This document shows, piece after piece, positions 7,516 through 13,428 of a stretch of DNA of 13,499 nt. Source of the DNA: Actinomycetes bacterium (lineage in GTDB: Bacteria; Actinomycetota; Acidimicrobiia; Acidimicrobiales; Microtrichaceae); assembly GCA_023423475.1 (NCBI GenBank), contig JAFAFN010000015.1:1-13499 (forward strand). Reading direction: 5' to 3'. A model generated the notes under the pieces. It saw only the letters and a program-made list of their open reading frames with translations. It was not told where the DNA came from and searched no databases. Position 1 is the first letter of the stretch. Each line of letters opens with the position of its first letter. Both the position numbers and the translations under genes were made by a program.

Positions 7516-8124
7516 TCAGCGCGGGAGCGAGACACCCGAGGTGACGGCGGGGCCGACCCAGCGGTGCAGGTAGCGACGCAGTTCGGCGCCGCTGCGGGGC
7601 GGCGATCCGGGATCGACGAGGAACGACTGGAGCGATCGCAGCATCTGCTCGACGAGCTCGTCGAGCTCGTCGCCCACATAGCCGGCCGCCGCCCAGTCGA
7701 CGGGCACCCGCTCGAGGATCGACCGGCCGAGTGCCAGTGCGGTGGGGGCGGTGACTTCGTGGGCCGGCCCGCCGGGTGATGCGATCAGCAGCGCCAGGTC
7801 GGAGCGCTCGTGGATCTGCTCGTAGGTGTAGGCGATGCCCTCGACCACTGCGGTCGCCGCGTCGGTGACCTCGACGAGGTGTGCCGCGATGTCGTCGAGG
7901 AACGCGTCGATGCCCTGGCTCACCGAAGCGACCAGCAGTGCCTCGGTGCTCGGGAAGTAGCGGTACACGGTCTGGCGGGTGACCGAGAGGCGTTCGGCGA
8001 CCTCGGAGATGGACGGCGCACGCTCCGGTCGGGTGCGGAGCAGGTCCCTCGCTGCATCGAGGATGCGCTGCCGTGCCTGTTCGTCATCGGTCGGCATGTC
8101 GCCGCCCCACCCATGGCGCCTCAT
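7516..8124 (-). CDS. TetR/AcrR-family transcriptional regulator between Rieske and nitroreductase genes
   Basis: This 202-residue TetR-type regulator has its helix-turn-helix at about residues 37-60 (SISEVAERLSVTRQTVYRYFPSTEALL), followed by a helical ligand-binding and dimerisation domain. ATG 8124 is favoured because TAGGAT (8137-8132) lies seven bases upstream, a leaderless arrangement; a second in-frame ATG at 8097 (MPTDDEQ) has a GGGG-rich leader and is the alternative. It is divergent from the nitroreductase gene, and the Rieske gene follows it on the same strand. Because the same composite motif sits before both neighbours, this protein is the best candidate to control both. The effector is unknown, plausibly the oxygenase substrate. 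Confidence 0.9.
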   Translation of the reverse strand: MRRHGWGGDMPTDDEQARQRILDAARDLLRTRPERAPSISEVAERLSVTRQTVYRYFPSTEALLVASVSQGIDAFLDDIAAHLVEVTDAATAVVEGIAYTYEQIHERSDLALLIASPGGPAHEVTAPTALALGRSILERVPVDWAAAGYVGDELDELVEQMLRSLQSFLVDPGSPPRSGAELRRYLHRWVGPAVTSGVSLPR

Positions 8125-8131
8125 GGGCGGG

Positions 8132-8137
8132 ATCCTA
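8132..8137 (-). promoter_or_regulatory. Leaderless -10 box (TAGGAT) of the second tetR gene
   Basis: Minus-strand TAGGAT ends seven bases before the ATG at 8124, the same hexamer and nearly the same spacing as at the first tetR gene. The composite motif at 8149-8180 covers the position of its -35 region, so autoregulation is plausible. Confidence 0.5.
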
Positions 8138-8148
8138 GGAGGACCGCC

Positions 8149-8180
8149 TGATCACACGTAGTGACTCGCTGTATGGTCAC
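8149..8180 (+). promoter_or_regulatory. Promoter/operator of the nitroreductase gene; copy 2 of the shared composite motif
   Basis: TGATCA, 15 bp, then TGTATGGTCAC. The -10-like TATGGT (8172-8177) stands 17 bp after the -35-like TGATCA, with predicted start near 8184, about 20 bases before the ATG. An inverted repeat GTGAC (8161-8165)/GTCAC (8176-8180) overlaps it. Eleven bases are identical to the Rieske promoter copy. Confidence 0.6.
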
Positions 8181-8205
8181 GCGGCGAACCACCGAGGAGA
8201 AGACG

Positions 8206-8652
8206 ATGAGCGCGTTCGACGATGCCGAGTACGAGCCCAGCCCGTGGGAACCGATCGCCGCCGAGGTCGAGCGGTACGAGCGGACCGACGGCGCCGACCC
8301 CAGTGACCTGGTCGGTGACGAGTGGATCATCCTGTGGACCCTCGGTGCTCGATCGGGCAAGGTCCGCAAGACGCCGCTGGTGCGTGTCGCGGACGGCGAG
8401 GGTCGCTACGCCGTGATCGGCTCGATGGGCGGTGCCCCGACCGATCCGCAGTGGGTGCACAACGTGCGGGCGAACCCGATCGCCCGCCTCCAGGACGGCG
8501 CCGCGCTGGTCGACTACTCGGTCCGCGTCGCCGAGGGGGACGACAAGGCGGCGTGGTGGGCGCGTGCGCAGTCGGTGTGGCCCTCCTACGACGAATACCA
8601 GGCCGCGACCGATCGGGTGATCCCGGTGTTCGTGCTCGAGCCCACGGCCTGA
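8206..8652 (+). CDS. F420-type deazaflavin-dependent nitroreductase (Ddn/DUF385 family)
   Basis: This 148-residue protein matches the Ddn-like split beta-barrel family, which binds coenzyme F420 (some members bind other flavins or fatty acids) and reduces nitroaromatics, quinones or other electron-poor compounds. Family landmarks are LWTLGARSGKVRKTPL (about residues 43-58), YAVIGSMGGAPTDPQW (68-83) and HNVRANPIARLQDG, then the C-terminal WWARAQSVWPSYDEYQ region. ATG 8206 is preceded by GAGGAG six bases upstream. It is divergent from the second tetR and shares its promoter motif with the Rieske oxygenase gene, hinting that the oxygenase and this reductase act on the same class of compound. Physiological substrate unknown. 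Confidence 0.9.
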   Translation: MSAFDDAEYEPSPWEPIAAEVERYERTDGADPSDLVGDEWIILWTLGARSGKVRKTPLVRVADGEGRYAVIGSMGGAPTDPQWVHNVRANPIARLQDGAALVDYSVRVAEGDDKAAWWARAQSVWPSYDEYQAATDRVIPVFVLEPTA

Positions 8653-8663
8653 CGGCGCGACCT

Positions 8664-8675
8664 TGTAGCTACACT
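8664..8675 (+). promoter_or_regulatory. Leaderless promoter and autoregulatory palindrome of the toxin-antitoxin operon
   Basis: TGTAGCTACA (8664-8673) is a perfect palindrome overlapping the -10 box TACACT (8670-8675), which lies six bases before the antitoxin ATG. The half-site GCTACA recurs at 8691-8696 just inside the antitoxin gene. Phd/YefM-type antitoxins repress their own operons through such palindromes. Confidence 0.65.
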
Positions 8676-8681
8676 GTTGGT

Positions 8682-8963
8682 ATGGAGATGGCTACATCAC
8701 AGACCGAGGTCGGAGTGCGGGATCTCAAGAACCAGCTCAGTCGGTACCTGGAGCGTGTCCGGGCGGGTGAGGACATCATCGTCACCGATCGCGGGCGTCC
8801 CGTGGCGCGGATCTCGGCGCTCGAGCACTCCACCGATCGACTCGATGCACTGATCTCCTCGGGGGCGGTCCGCCCTCCGAAGGGCAGGACGAGGCACCGT
8901 CCGTCGCGTCGAGTTGCTGCGACGTCCTCGGTGAGCGAGCTGGTCGCTGATCAGCGGCGGTGA
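8682..8963 (+). CDS. Phd/YefM-family antitoxin
   Basis: This is a 93-residue antitoxin. The N-terminal DNA-binding and dimerisation domain shows the classic pattern VGVRDLKNQLSRYLERVRAG, then EDIIVTDRGRPVARIS. The C-terminal half (PPKGRTRHRPSRR and beyond) is basic and low in complexity, as expected of a tail that folds only on binding the toxin. ATG 8682 is chosen because TACACT lies six bases before it (leaderless); a second in-frame ATG at 8688 is possible. Its stop overlaps the toxin's GTG start, so the two are translationally coupled. It should neutralise the downstream PIN toxin and repress the operon. Confidence 0.9.
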   Translation: MEMATSQTEVGVRDLKNQLSRYLERVRAGEDIIVTDRGRPVARISALEHSTDRLDALISSGAVRPPKGRTRHRPSRRVAATSSVSELVADQRR

Positions 8964-9382
8964 TCACCTACTTCGACACCTCGGCACTCCTCAAGGTGTT
9001 GATCGAGGAAGAGGGGTCGCAGCACGCGGCGATGATGTGGGACACCGCCGACACCATCGTCTCGGTCTCGCTCGTCGTCGTCGAAGGGCGCGCAGCGCTC
9101 GCTGCGGCGCGACGGGGGCGGCGTCTCAGCGCCAGCCAGCACCGACGCGCCGTCGACGCGTTCACGTCCCTGGCCGACGAGCTCGCGCTCGTCGAGGTCA
9201 CCCAGACACTGGTCGAAGAAGCTGCGCAGCTGGCCGAGGATGACGGTCTGCGCGGCTACGACGCCGTGCATCTCGCCGCCGCTCTGGCCGTCGACGCCAC
9301 GGTCCTGTGCAGTTCGGACGCCGACATGTGCGAGGCGGCATTGCGTCACGGACTGCACGTCGCCAACCCGCTCGATCCGTGA
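8960..9382 (+). CDS. vapC: VapC-type PIN-domain ribonuclease toxin
   Basis: This is a 140-residue PIN-domain protein. The acidic metal-binding residues expected of VapC toxins are visible: D6 in YFDTSALLK, E42 in VVVEGRAAL, D101 in GYDAVHLAAAL and D120 (or D122) in SSDADMCEAA. VapC toxins cleave tRNA or rRNA using Mg2+ and stop growth when the antitoxin is degraded. The GTG start at 8960 overlaps the antitoxin stop by four bases, the usual antitoxin-toxin order. All catalytic positions are intact, so the toxin looks active. The pair lies directly beside the tRNA-Ser fragment; by orientation of that fragment it is on the chromosomal side. Confidence 0.92.
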   Translation: MITYFDTSALLKVLIEEEGSQHAAMMWDTADTIVSVSLVVVEGRAALAAARRGRRLSASQHRRAVDAFTSLADELALVEVTQTLVEEAAQLAEDDGLRGYDAVHLAAALAVDATVLCSSDADMCEAALRHGLHVANPLDP

Positions 9383-9403
9383 GCGAACTCGGCCCGGAAC
9401 GCA

Positions 9404-9431
9404 CGGAACCCCCGCCGTGGCGGGGGTTCCG
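9404..9431. terminator. Strong bidirectional hairpin after vapC / after the tRNA-Ser 3' end
   Basis: The arms 9404-9416 and 9419-9431 are a perfect 13-bp inverted repeat rich in GC (two innermost pairs probably open to form a loop). No T tract follows on either side, as is common in actinobacteria. It lies 21 bp after the vapC stop and, on the minus strand, about 12 bp after the tRNA-Ser 3' end, where a native tRNA terminator would sit. Confidence 0.75.
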
Positions 9432-9443
9432 AGGTACTTCTGC

Positions 9444-9499
9444 GGCGGAGAGTGAGGGATTCGAACCCTCGGAGGCCTTGCAACCTCAACGGTTTTCGA
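9444..9499 (-). pseudogene. 3' half of tRNA-Ser(CGA), candidate attachment-site duplicate
   Basis: Read on the minus strand this runs from the anticodon loop (TCGAAAACC) through a long variable arm (GAGG...CCTC), a perfect T arm (GAGGG TTCGAAT CCCTC) and the acceptor strand ACTCTCC plus discriminator G. The long variable arm and the CGA anticodon identify tRNA-Ser. No GGAGAGT acceptor 5' strand or D arm is found upstream on that strand, and two bases of the anticodon loop are missing, so it is not a functional tRNA. A 3' half beginning at the anticodon loop is the typical crossover duplicate of tRNA-targeting integrases. CCA is not encoded. Confidence 0.75.
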
Positions 9500-9893
9500 C
9501 CGTCTAGAGCTGCCGTGTGGTGCGCCTGTCTACGAGGGTGAGGTCAACGCTCCTTCGTTGTCGAGATCCCTGCGATTGCAGGGGTTCTTGTGGCCTCGTC
9601 GGGTGAATGATCCGGCCGTTTCTCGTGCCTGCCTGGGTCTCGTCCTTGTCCACCATTGACCACTGTTGCCCCCAAAACGCTGGCGATTCGCGGGCAGAGA
9701 TGTCGAAGGCGCGTTCGAGGCGACGCGGAGTTGAACCCTACTGGTCGCCGGTCGACCGGCGCGCTGCAGGACCAAACGGTCTCTCGCTGCAGTCGTTGGC
9801 CGGTCGATCACGGCATCGCATCTGGCGCGCGAGACACCTGCATTGGGACATCATGAGTGGCACTCAGGGCCTCGAGAAAGCCCAGGGGTGATT
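9500..9893. other. Gene-poor stretch at the start of the putative inserted region
   Basis: I find no convincing gene in these 394 bases. GC content is visibly lower than in the genes to the left, and the open frames present have no family features. It includes a small hairpin CCCTGC-GATT-GCAGGG at 9568-9583. It could be decayed mobile-element DNA, but I cannot recognise any integrase or transposase remnant. Confidence 0.4.
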
Positions 9894-10776
9894 TCAGTCG
9901 ACGTCGTAACGGCCGCGTTGAATGAGTCGTTCTCGGAGCTGGTCGACCGCGACGTCATGAAGCCCCGCCCGGCTCGCACGTCGAAGGGCCTCGACGGCGA
10001 CACCCTCGATGTGGTGCTGTTCCCAGACTTCGCCTCGGCCGAGCATTCTGGTGAGGATCCGGAGTCCAGCAGCGGAGGGCTGGGCTTCGCGGCAGCGGTC
10101 GCCGACCTCAACGCCGAAGTCGATGTATCCGTCTGTGGCGTCGACGACACGTTCGGTGAACGCGAGCCAGCGTTCGTCGTTCAGCTGTGTGGCCATGGCC
10201 CATCGGCCGAGTCCCTCGAGCGCGTTCGTGGGAAACCCGGACGCCGTGTCGCTGATCATCCGTTCGGAGAATTCGAAGGCCCGTTCTGTGATCTCCGCCT
10301 GGTCTTCTGGAACGTCGTCACCGAGTCGAGCGATCTCCGATGCCAAGTCGGCGAGGACGTCAGGGGTGCCGGCGAGTCCGCTCACGATGGTCTCGTAGGT
10401 GTACTGCGGCATCTCCCAGAGGTTGGCGATCAGGAGCCAGGAGAGTGCGTTCTCCGCTCCGCTGCGATGTCGCCCGAGGGGCAATCGACCGGAGGTCTCG
10501 GCACGTCACCGGCGACGGTCAGGTGGAGATCCCCGAAAGCAGGGGATTGCCCCGGTCTGGCCAGCGGCTCCGGAATGCGGAGCTCCAGGTGGGTCGAAGT
10601 GGGGTCCACAGTGCCGACTCTGACCACCGGCCTGGCTGCGGTCAACCAATCCGTGCAACGTTCGAACTCGTGTCGATGATTCGAACTTCCTGCGGTCCCG
10701 AGCGGCCTCCGGGCGCCACCGATTCGGACACCTGATCCGTGTCGTGGGCAGCCGCATGGGGCCGAGCGTGCGGCAT
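9894..10776 (-). pseudogene. Unrecognised gene broken by two frameshifts
   Basis: Three consecutive minus-strand frames join into one protein-like sequence of about 294 residues. ATG 10776 (MPHARPHAAAHD, with AAGG upstream) leads to QEVRIIDT, where the frame is lost near 10662. It resumes as EFERCTDWLTAARPVVRVG and runs to LHLTVAGDV, where it is lost again near 10500. The last part runs AETSGRLPLGRHRSGAENAL to the stop at 9894. Each break is repaired by adding one base, and codon use stays coding-like on both sides. The C-terminal half (from EMPQYTYETIVSG) is helical and acidic and is an intact open frame of about 196 residues by itself. I do not recognise the family; no catalytic motif stands out. 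It lies after the deaminase gene on the same strand. It could be a true pseudogene or reflect sequencing errors. Confidence 0.55.
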
Positions 10777-10811
10777 GGACGAGCCTTCGCCGGGTGGTGA
10801 TGTGCACGGGT

Positions 10812-10841
10812 CGGCGGGACCGATCGAGACCGGCCCCGCCG
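10812..10841 (-). terminator. Hairpin after the adenosine-deaminase-family gene
   Basis: The arms 10812-10822 and 10831-10841 pair over 11 positions with a single A-C mismatch around an 8-base loop, starting 13 bp after the deaminase stop. There is no T tract. It probably ends the deaminase transcript and separates it from the broken gene. Confidence 0.55.
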
Positions 10842-10853
10842 TCATGTGCCGGG

Positions 10854-11900
10854 TCAGGAGGATGCGAGCTCGGCGCCCAACGAGGCGAAGTCGGTCTCGA
10901 ACTCCGATCGGAGCGCGGCCTTCTCGGAGTCGTCGAGCCAGCACGCGTCGAGCGCGGCGAGGCTCACGTCCCGTGCTCGGGAAGGATCCTGCGAGAACTC
11001 GTCGCAGAACTTCTTGTACTCCGATGACAGGTCCGTGTGGAGCATCGTCGCGTCATCGGTGTGGAGGGTGACGTTGACTCCCGACTCGACCATGCCGGCG
11101 ATGCGGTTGTAGAGCGGCGCTCCTGGATCGTCCGAGGCCGGGACCATCCAGAAGGCCTGCACGCTCGAGATCGCGCAGGTGAATGCGATCTGCTCATCGA
11201 CCACCCGCTTGAGCGCCTCGGCGTCGCTGAGCACGTTGTAGCCGTGATCGATCCGATCGCAGCCCAGGAGGTCGAGGCAGGTCGTGATGTAGCTGCCCGG
11301 GCCGTCGTGGCTGGTGTGGGCCGTCCGTCGGAAGCCGGCGTCGCCGGCGGCTTGGTAGATGCCCGCGAACTTCTCGGGAGGGTGGGGGAGCTCGTCGTGG
11401 TCCATGCCGATACCGATGACCTCGTCATGGCGGTACTCGGCCATGGCGTCCAGCATCGTTTGCGCCACGGCGACGGACTCCTGGCGGTTGATGGATGGGA
11501 TCAACTGCGCCCGGATCCCGAACTCGTCCCTCGCCCGACGGATGCCGTCGACGAGGCCGTCCACGACGGTCGCGTAGGGGACGCCCTCCGCCATGTGGTT
11601 CGTGGGGTTGAAGAAGATCTCCATGTACCTGACGTTGCTGGACGTGTAGCCGTCCTCGAGGCACTCGTAGGCGACACGGGCGAAGTCGTCCCTGTCGCGG
11701 AGCGTGTTGCAGACAGCGGTGTGGCTGGTGAGGAACCCGATGAGGTCGCTGTACTCGTAGAGCGCGTTCGGATCGCTCGTCGGCAGTGGGATCCCGTTCT
11801 TCTTTGAGAGCTCGATCACGGTGTCGAGGCGGACCGCGCCGGTGACGTGGTTGTGCAGCTCGACCTTCGGGATCCTCCGCAGGTACTCGTCGACGTTCAT
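10854..11900 (-). CDS. Adenosine-deaminase-superfamily protein with altered HAGE motif
   Basis: This 348-residue protein matches adenosine deaminase throughout: PKVELHNH near the N-terminus (metal ligands H16, H18), FFNPTNH, IPSINRQ, RIDHGYNVLSD (catalytic H219) and TLHTDDATM (D282, D283). In active deaminases the third metal histidine lies in HAGE, whose glutamate donates the proton; here the segment reads AHTSHDGP, keeping the histidine (H195) but with histidine at the glutamate position (H198). The CPTSN-like motif is also changed (TCAISSVQAF). Normal adenosine deaminase activity is therefore doubtful; a different substrate or chemistry is possible. ATG 11900 has AAGGAG six bases upstream. 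It is divergent from a substrate-binding protein gene, so it may act on the imported compound, perhaps a nucleoside analogue. Confidence 0.85.
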   Translation of the reverse strand: MNVDEYLRRIPKVELHNHVTGAVRLDTVIELSKKNGIPLPTSDPNALYEYSDLIGFLTSHTAVCNTLRDRDDFARVAYECLEDGYTSSNVRYMEIFFNPTNHMAEGVPYATVVDGLVDGIRRARDEFGIRAQLIPSINRQESVAVAQTMLDAMAEYRHDEVIGIGMDHDELPHPPEKFAGIYQAAGDAGFRRTAHTSHDGPGSYITTCLDLLGCDRIDHGYNVLSDAEALKRVVDEQIAFTCAISSVQAFWMVPASDDPGAPLYNRIAGMVESGVNVTLHTDDATMLHTDLSSEYKKFCDEFSQDPSRARDVSLAALDACWLDDSEKAALRSEFETDFASLGAELASS

Positions 11901-12209
11901 TCCATCTCCTTGGTCGGACCGACGGACGTGGTGGCCGCTACGGGTCGGTCGCAGCCAGGAGATCGAAGCGCTCTCGATCGGCCAGCCACCGCAGCAGCGG
12001 CGACCGTAGATCGACGAGCGTCCAAAATTTGACCGTGCGTCGAAAAGTTACGTCGGAGTCACACTCCCGAAACACGACAAGGGTCCAATGACCCTTGACC
12101 ACAGGTCAAAAATCCTCCAATGGGTCTGCAGGAGGGTGCCTGGGGTGATCAGCAGCAAAGACCGAAGTCCGACCGATCCCGGCCGGCACGTCCAAGAGAG
12201 TGGAGAACG
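11901..12209. promoter_or_regulatory. Divergent regulatory region with overlapping palindromes
   Basis: This 309-bp spacer separates the deaminase and binding-protein genes. It contains a perfect 8-bp-arm palindrome, CAAGGGTC / GACCCTTG around CAAT (12078-12097), overlapping by three bases a perfect 6-bp-arm palindrome, TTGACC-ACA-GGTCAA (12095-12109). A looser related site, TTTGACC followed by GTCGAAA, lies at 12028-12045. The DNA around these sites is unusually A/T-rich for the window. They look like operators for a LacI-, GntR- or similar regulator not present in the window. A small palindrome GTCGG-A-CCGAC lies at 11913-11923. AGGAGG at 12129-12134 does not serve a start codon in the binding-protein frame. 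Confidence 0.6.
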
Positions 12210-13397
12210 ATGTTTCGATCCAGGAGTCTGACGAGGGCCTTCGCCATGGCTGCCGTGCTCGTCGCGATGGCCGTCGTCGGCGCGGCCTGCGGCAGCGACA
12301 GCGACGAAGCGAGCGACACGACCGAGAATGCGGCGGACTCCTCCAGCGGGTCCAGCACAGCGCTCGTCGACGAGGCGAAGCAGATCGTCGAGGCCGGCTC
12401 GGCACCGCTGACGTTCGAAGCGCCGGGCCCGGCCATCGAGGTCGGCACCGAGCTGGAGGGCAAGAGCATCGTCTTCATCAGCGCCGCCCTCGAGTACGAC
12501 TTCACCCAGAACATCCTCGGCGGGATGGAAGAAGCAGCAGCGGAAGCCGGAGTGGAGATCCAGGCGTTCGACGCCAAGGGCGACACCACCACTGCGACCC
12601 GTCAGATCGAACAGGCGATCTCGCAGAAGGCCAGCCTGATCGTGATCATGAGCTTCTCGACGAAGTTGCTCGAAGCCCCTATCAAGGAAGCGAAGGCGGC
12701 CGGGATCCCGGTGATCATGGCCCTCGACGGCGATCCCGCGGCTCCGACCGCCGATGAGGTCGAGACGGGCGTCGCCGGCAAGGTGAGCTTCTGCTACAGC
12801 TGCGCCGGCGAGCTGATGGCGGCGGTCGCAGTCGCCCAGACCGAGGGGGACGTCAACGCAGTGGTCGTCGGCGTGCCCGACTCCGACGCCGCAGTGCTCG
12901 AGGGCGACGGTTTCACCTCCGAGCTCGAGCGACTGTGCCCGGACTGCAAGGCGGAGATGACCGGCGCTCCCACCGCCCAGTGGGCGACCCAGCTGCCCAC
13001 CATCGCCACGTCAGCGGTCCAGGACCCCGAGGTCAACATGATCGTGCCGCTGTGGGCTGCGCTCATGGACGTCATGAAGCCGTCGCTCCTCGCTGCCGGC
13101 GCCGAGGATCGCATCTCCGCCGTCACCTACAACGCGGTCGAGACCTCGATGACCGATCTCCAAAACGGCGAGTTCATCACCGGCATCGTTGCCAGCCCCG
13201 AGGACTGGCTGGGGTGGGCCGTGATGGACCAGTCCTTCCGTGTTCTGACCGGCGCCGACGCCGTCGCCGACGAGAACATCGGCAGCCGAATCTTCACCGA
13301 GGCGAACAAGGAGGACGCGGAGCCTGCCACTGGTCCCATCTTCGGCGACGTCGACTTCCGTGCCGAGTACCTCGCCCTCTGGGGCCTCGACAGCTGA
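12210..13397 (+). CDS. ABC-importer substrate-binding lipoprotein (type I periplasmic binding fold, sugar/ribose-like)
   Basis: This is a 395-residue exported lipoprotein. The signal peptide (MFRSRSLTRAFAMAAVLVAMAVVGAAC) ends at lipid-attachment Cys27, followed by a Ser/Asp/Glu/Thr-rich linker to about residue 60. The rest is a type I binding-protein fold like RbsB-type proteins: IVFISAALEYDFTQNILGGMEEAAAEAGVEI near the start (about 87-117), QIEQAISQKASLIVIMS, AAGIPVIMALDGDP, then a second lobe with AVVVGVPDSDAAVLEGDG. It would capture a small solute such as a sugar or nucleoside outside the membrane. Two CxxC pairs (C195/C198, C243/C246) are unusual for the class. ATG 12210 has GGAG four bases upstream. 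It is divergent from the deaminase-family gene and followed by a probable transporter gene. Confidence 0.85.
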   Translation: MFRSRSLTRAFAMAAVLVAMAVVGAACGSDSDEASDTTENAADSSSGSSTALVDEAKQIVEAGSAPLTFEAPGPAIEVGTELEGKSIVFISAALEYDFTQNILGGMEEAAAEAGVEIQAFDAKGDTTTATRQIEQAISQKASLIVIMSFSTKLLEAPIKEAKAAGIPVIMALDGDPAAPTADEVETGVAGKVSFCYSCAGELMAAVAVAQTEGDVNAVVVGVPDSDAAVLEGDGFTSELERLCPDCKAEMTGAPTAQWATQLPTIATSAVQDPEVNMIVPLWAALMDVMKPSLLAAGAEDRISAVTYNAVETSMTDLQNGEFITGIVASPEDWLGWAVMDQSFRVLTGADAVADENIGSRIFTEANKEDAEPATGPIFGDVDFRAEYLALWGLDS

Positions 13398-13428
13398 TCC
13401 GGAACCGACCGGGACCAAGAGGAACGTC

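Noticed and set aside
9307..9507. Small plus-strand open frame ending in GFEPSEALQPQRF
   Set aside because: The peptide is the translation of the antisense tRNA-Ser fragment; such GFEPS peptides are a well-known tRNA shadow.
9725..9745. T-loop-like GTTGAACCC, considered as a second tRNA
   Set aside because: The flanking bases do not form a T-arm stem and no acceptor or anticodon arm is present.
9530..9811. Minus-strand open frame next to the tRNA fragment, considered as an integrase remnant
   Set aside because: No tyrosine-recombinase motifs (such as an HxLRHTxAT-like or LGH segment) in this or neighbouring frames.
9843..10679. Plus-strand open frame of 278 codons opposite the broken gene
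   Set aside because: It is longer without interruption than the minus-strand pieces, but starts with TTG, lacks a ribosome-binding site, and has no family-like segments, whereas the minus-strand pieces are protein-like and join consistently.
12120..12209. Upstream ATG at 12120 and AGGAGG at 12129-12134 as the start of the binding-protein gene
   Set aside because: The AGGAGG is not followed by an in-frame start, and ATG 12210 directly begins a textbook lipoprotein signal peptide with its own GGAG.
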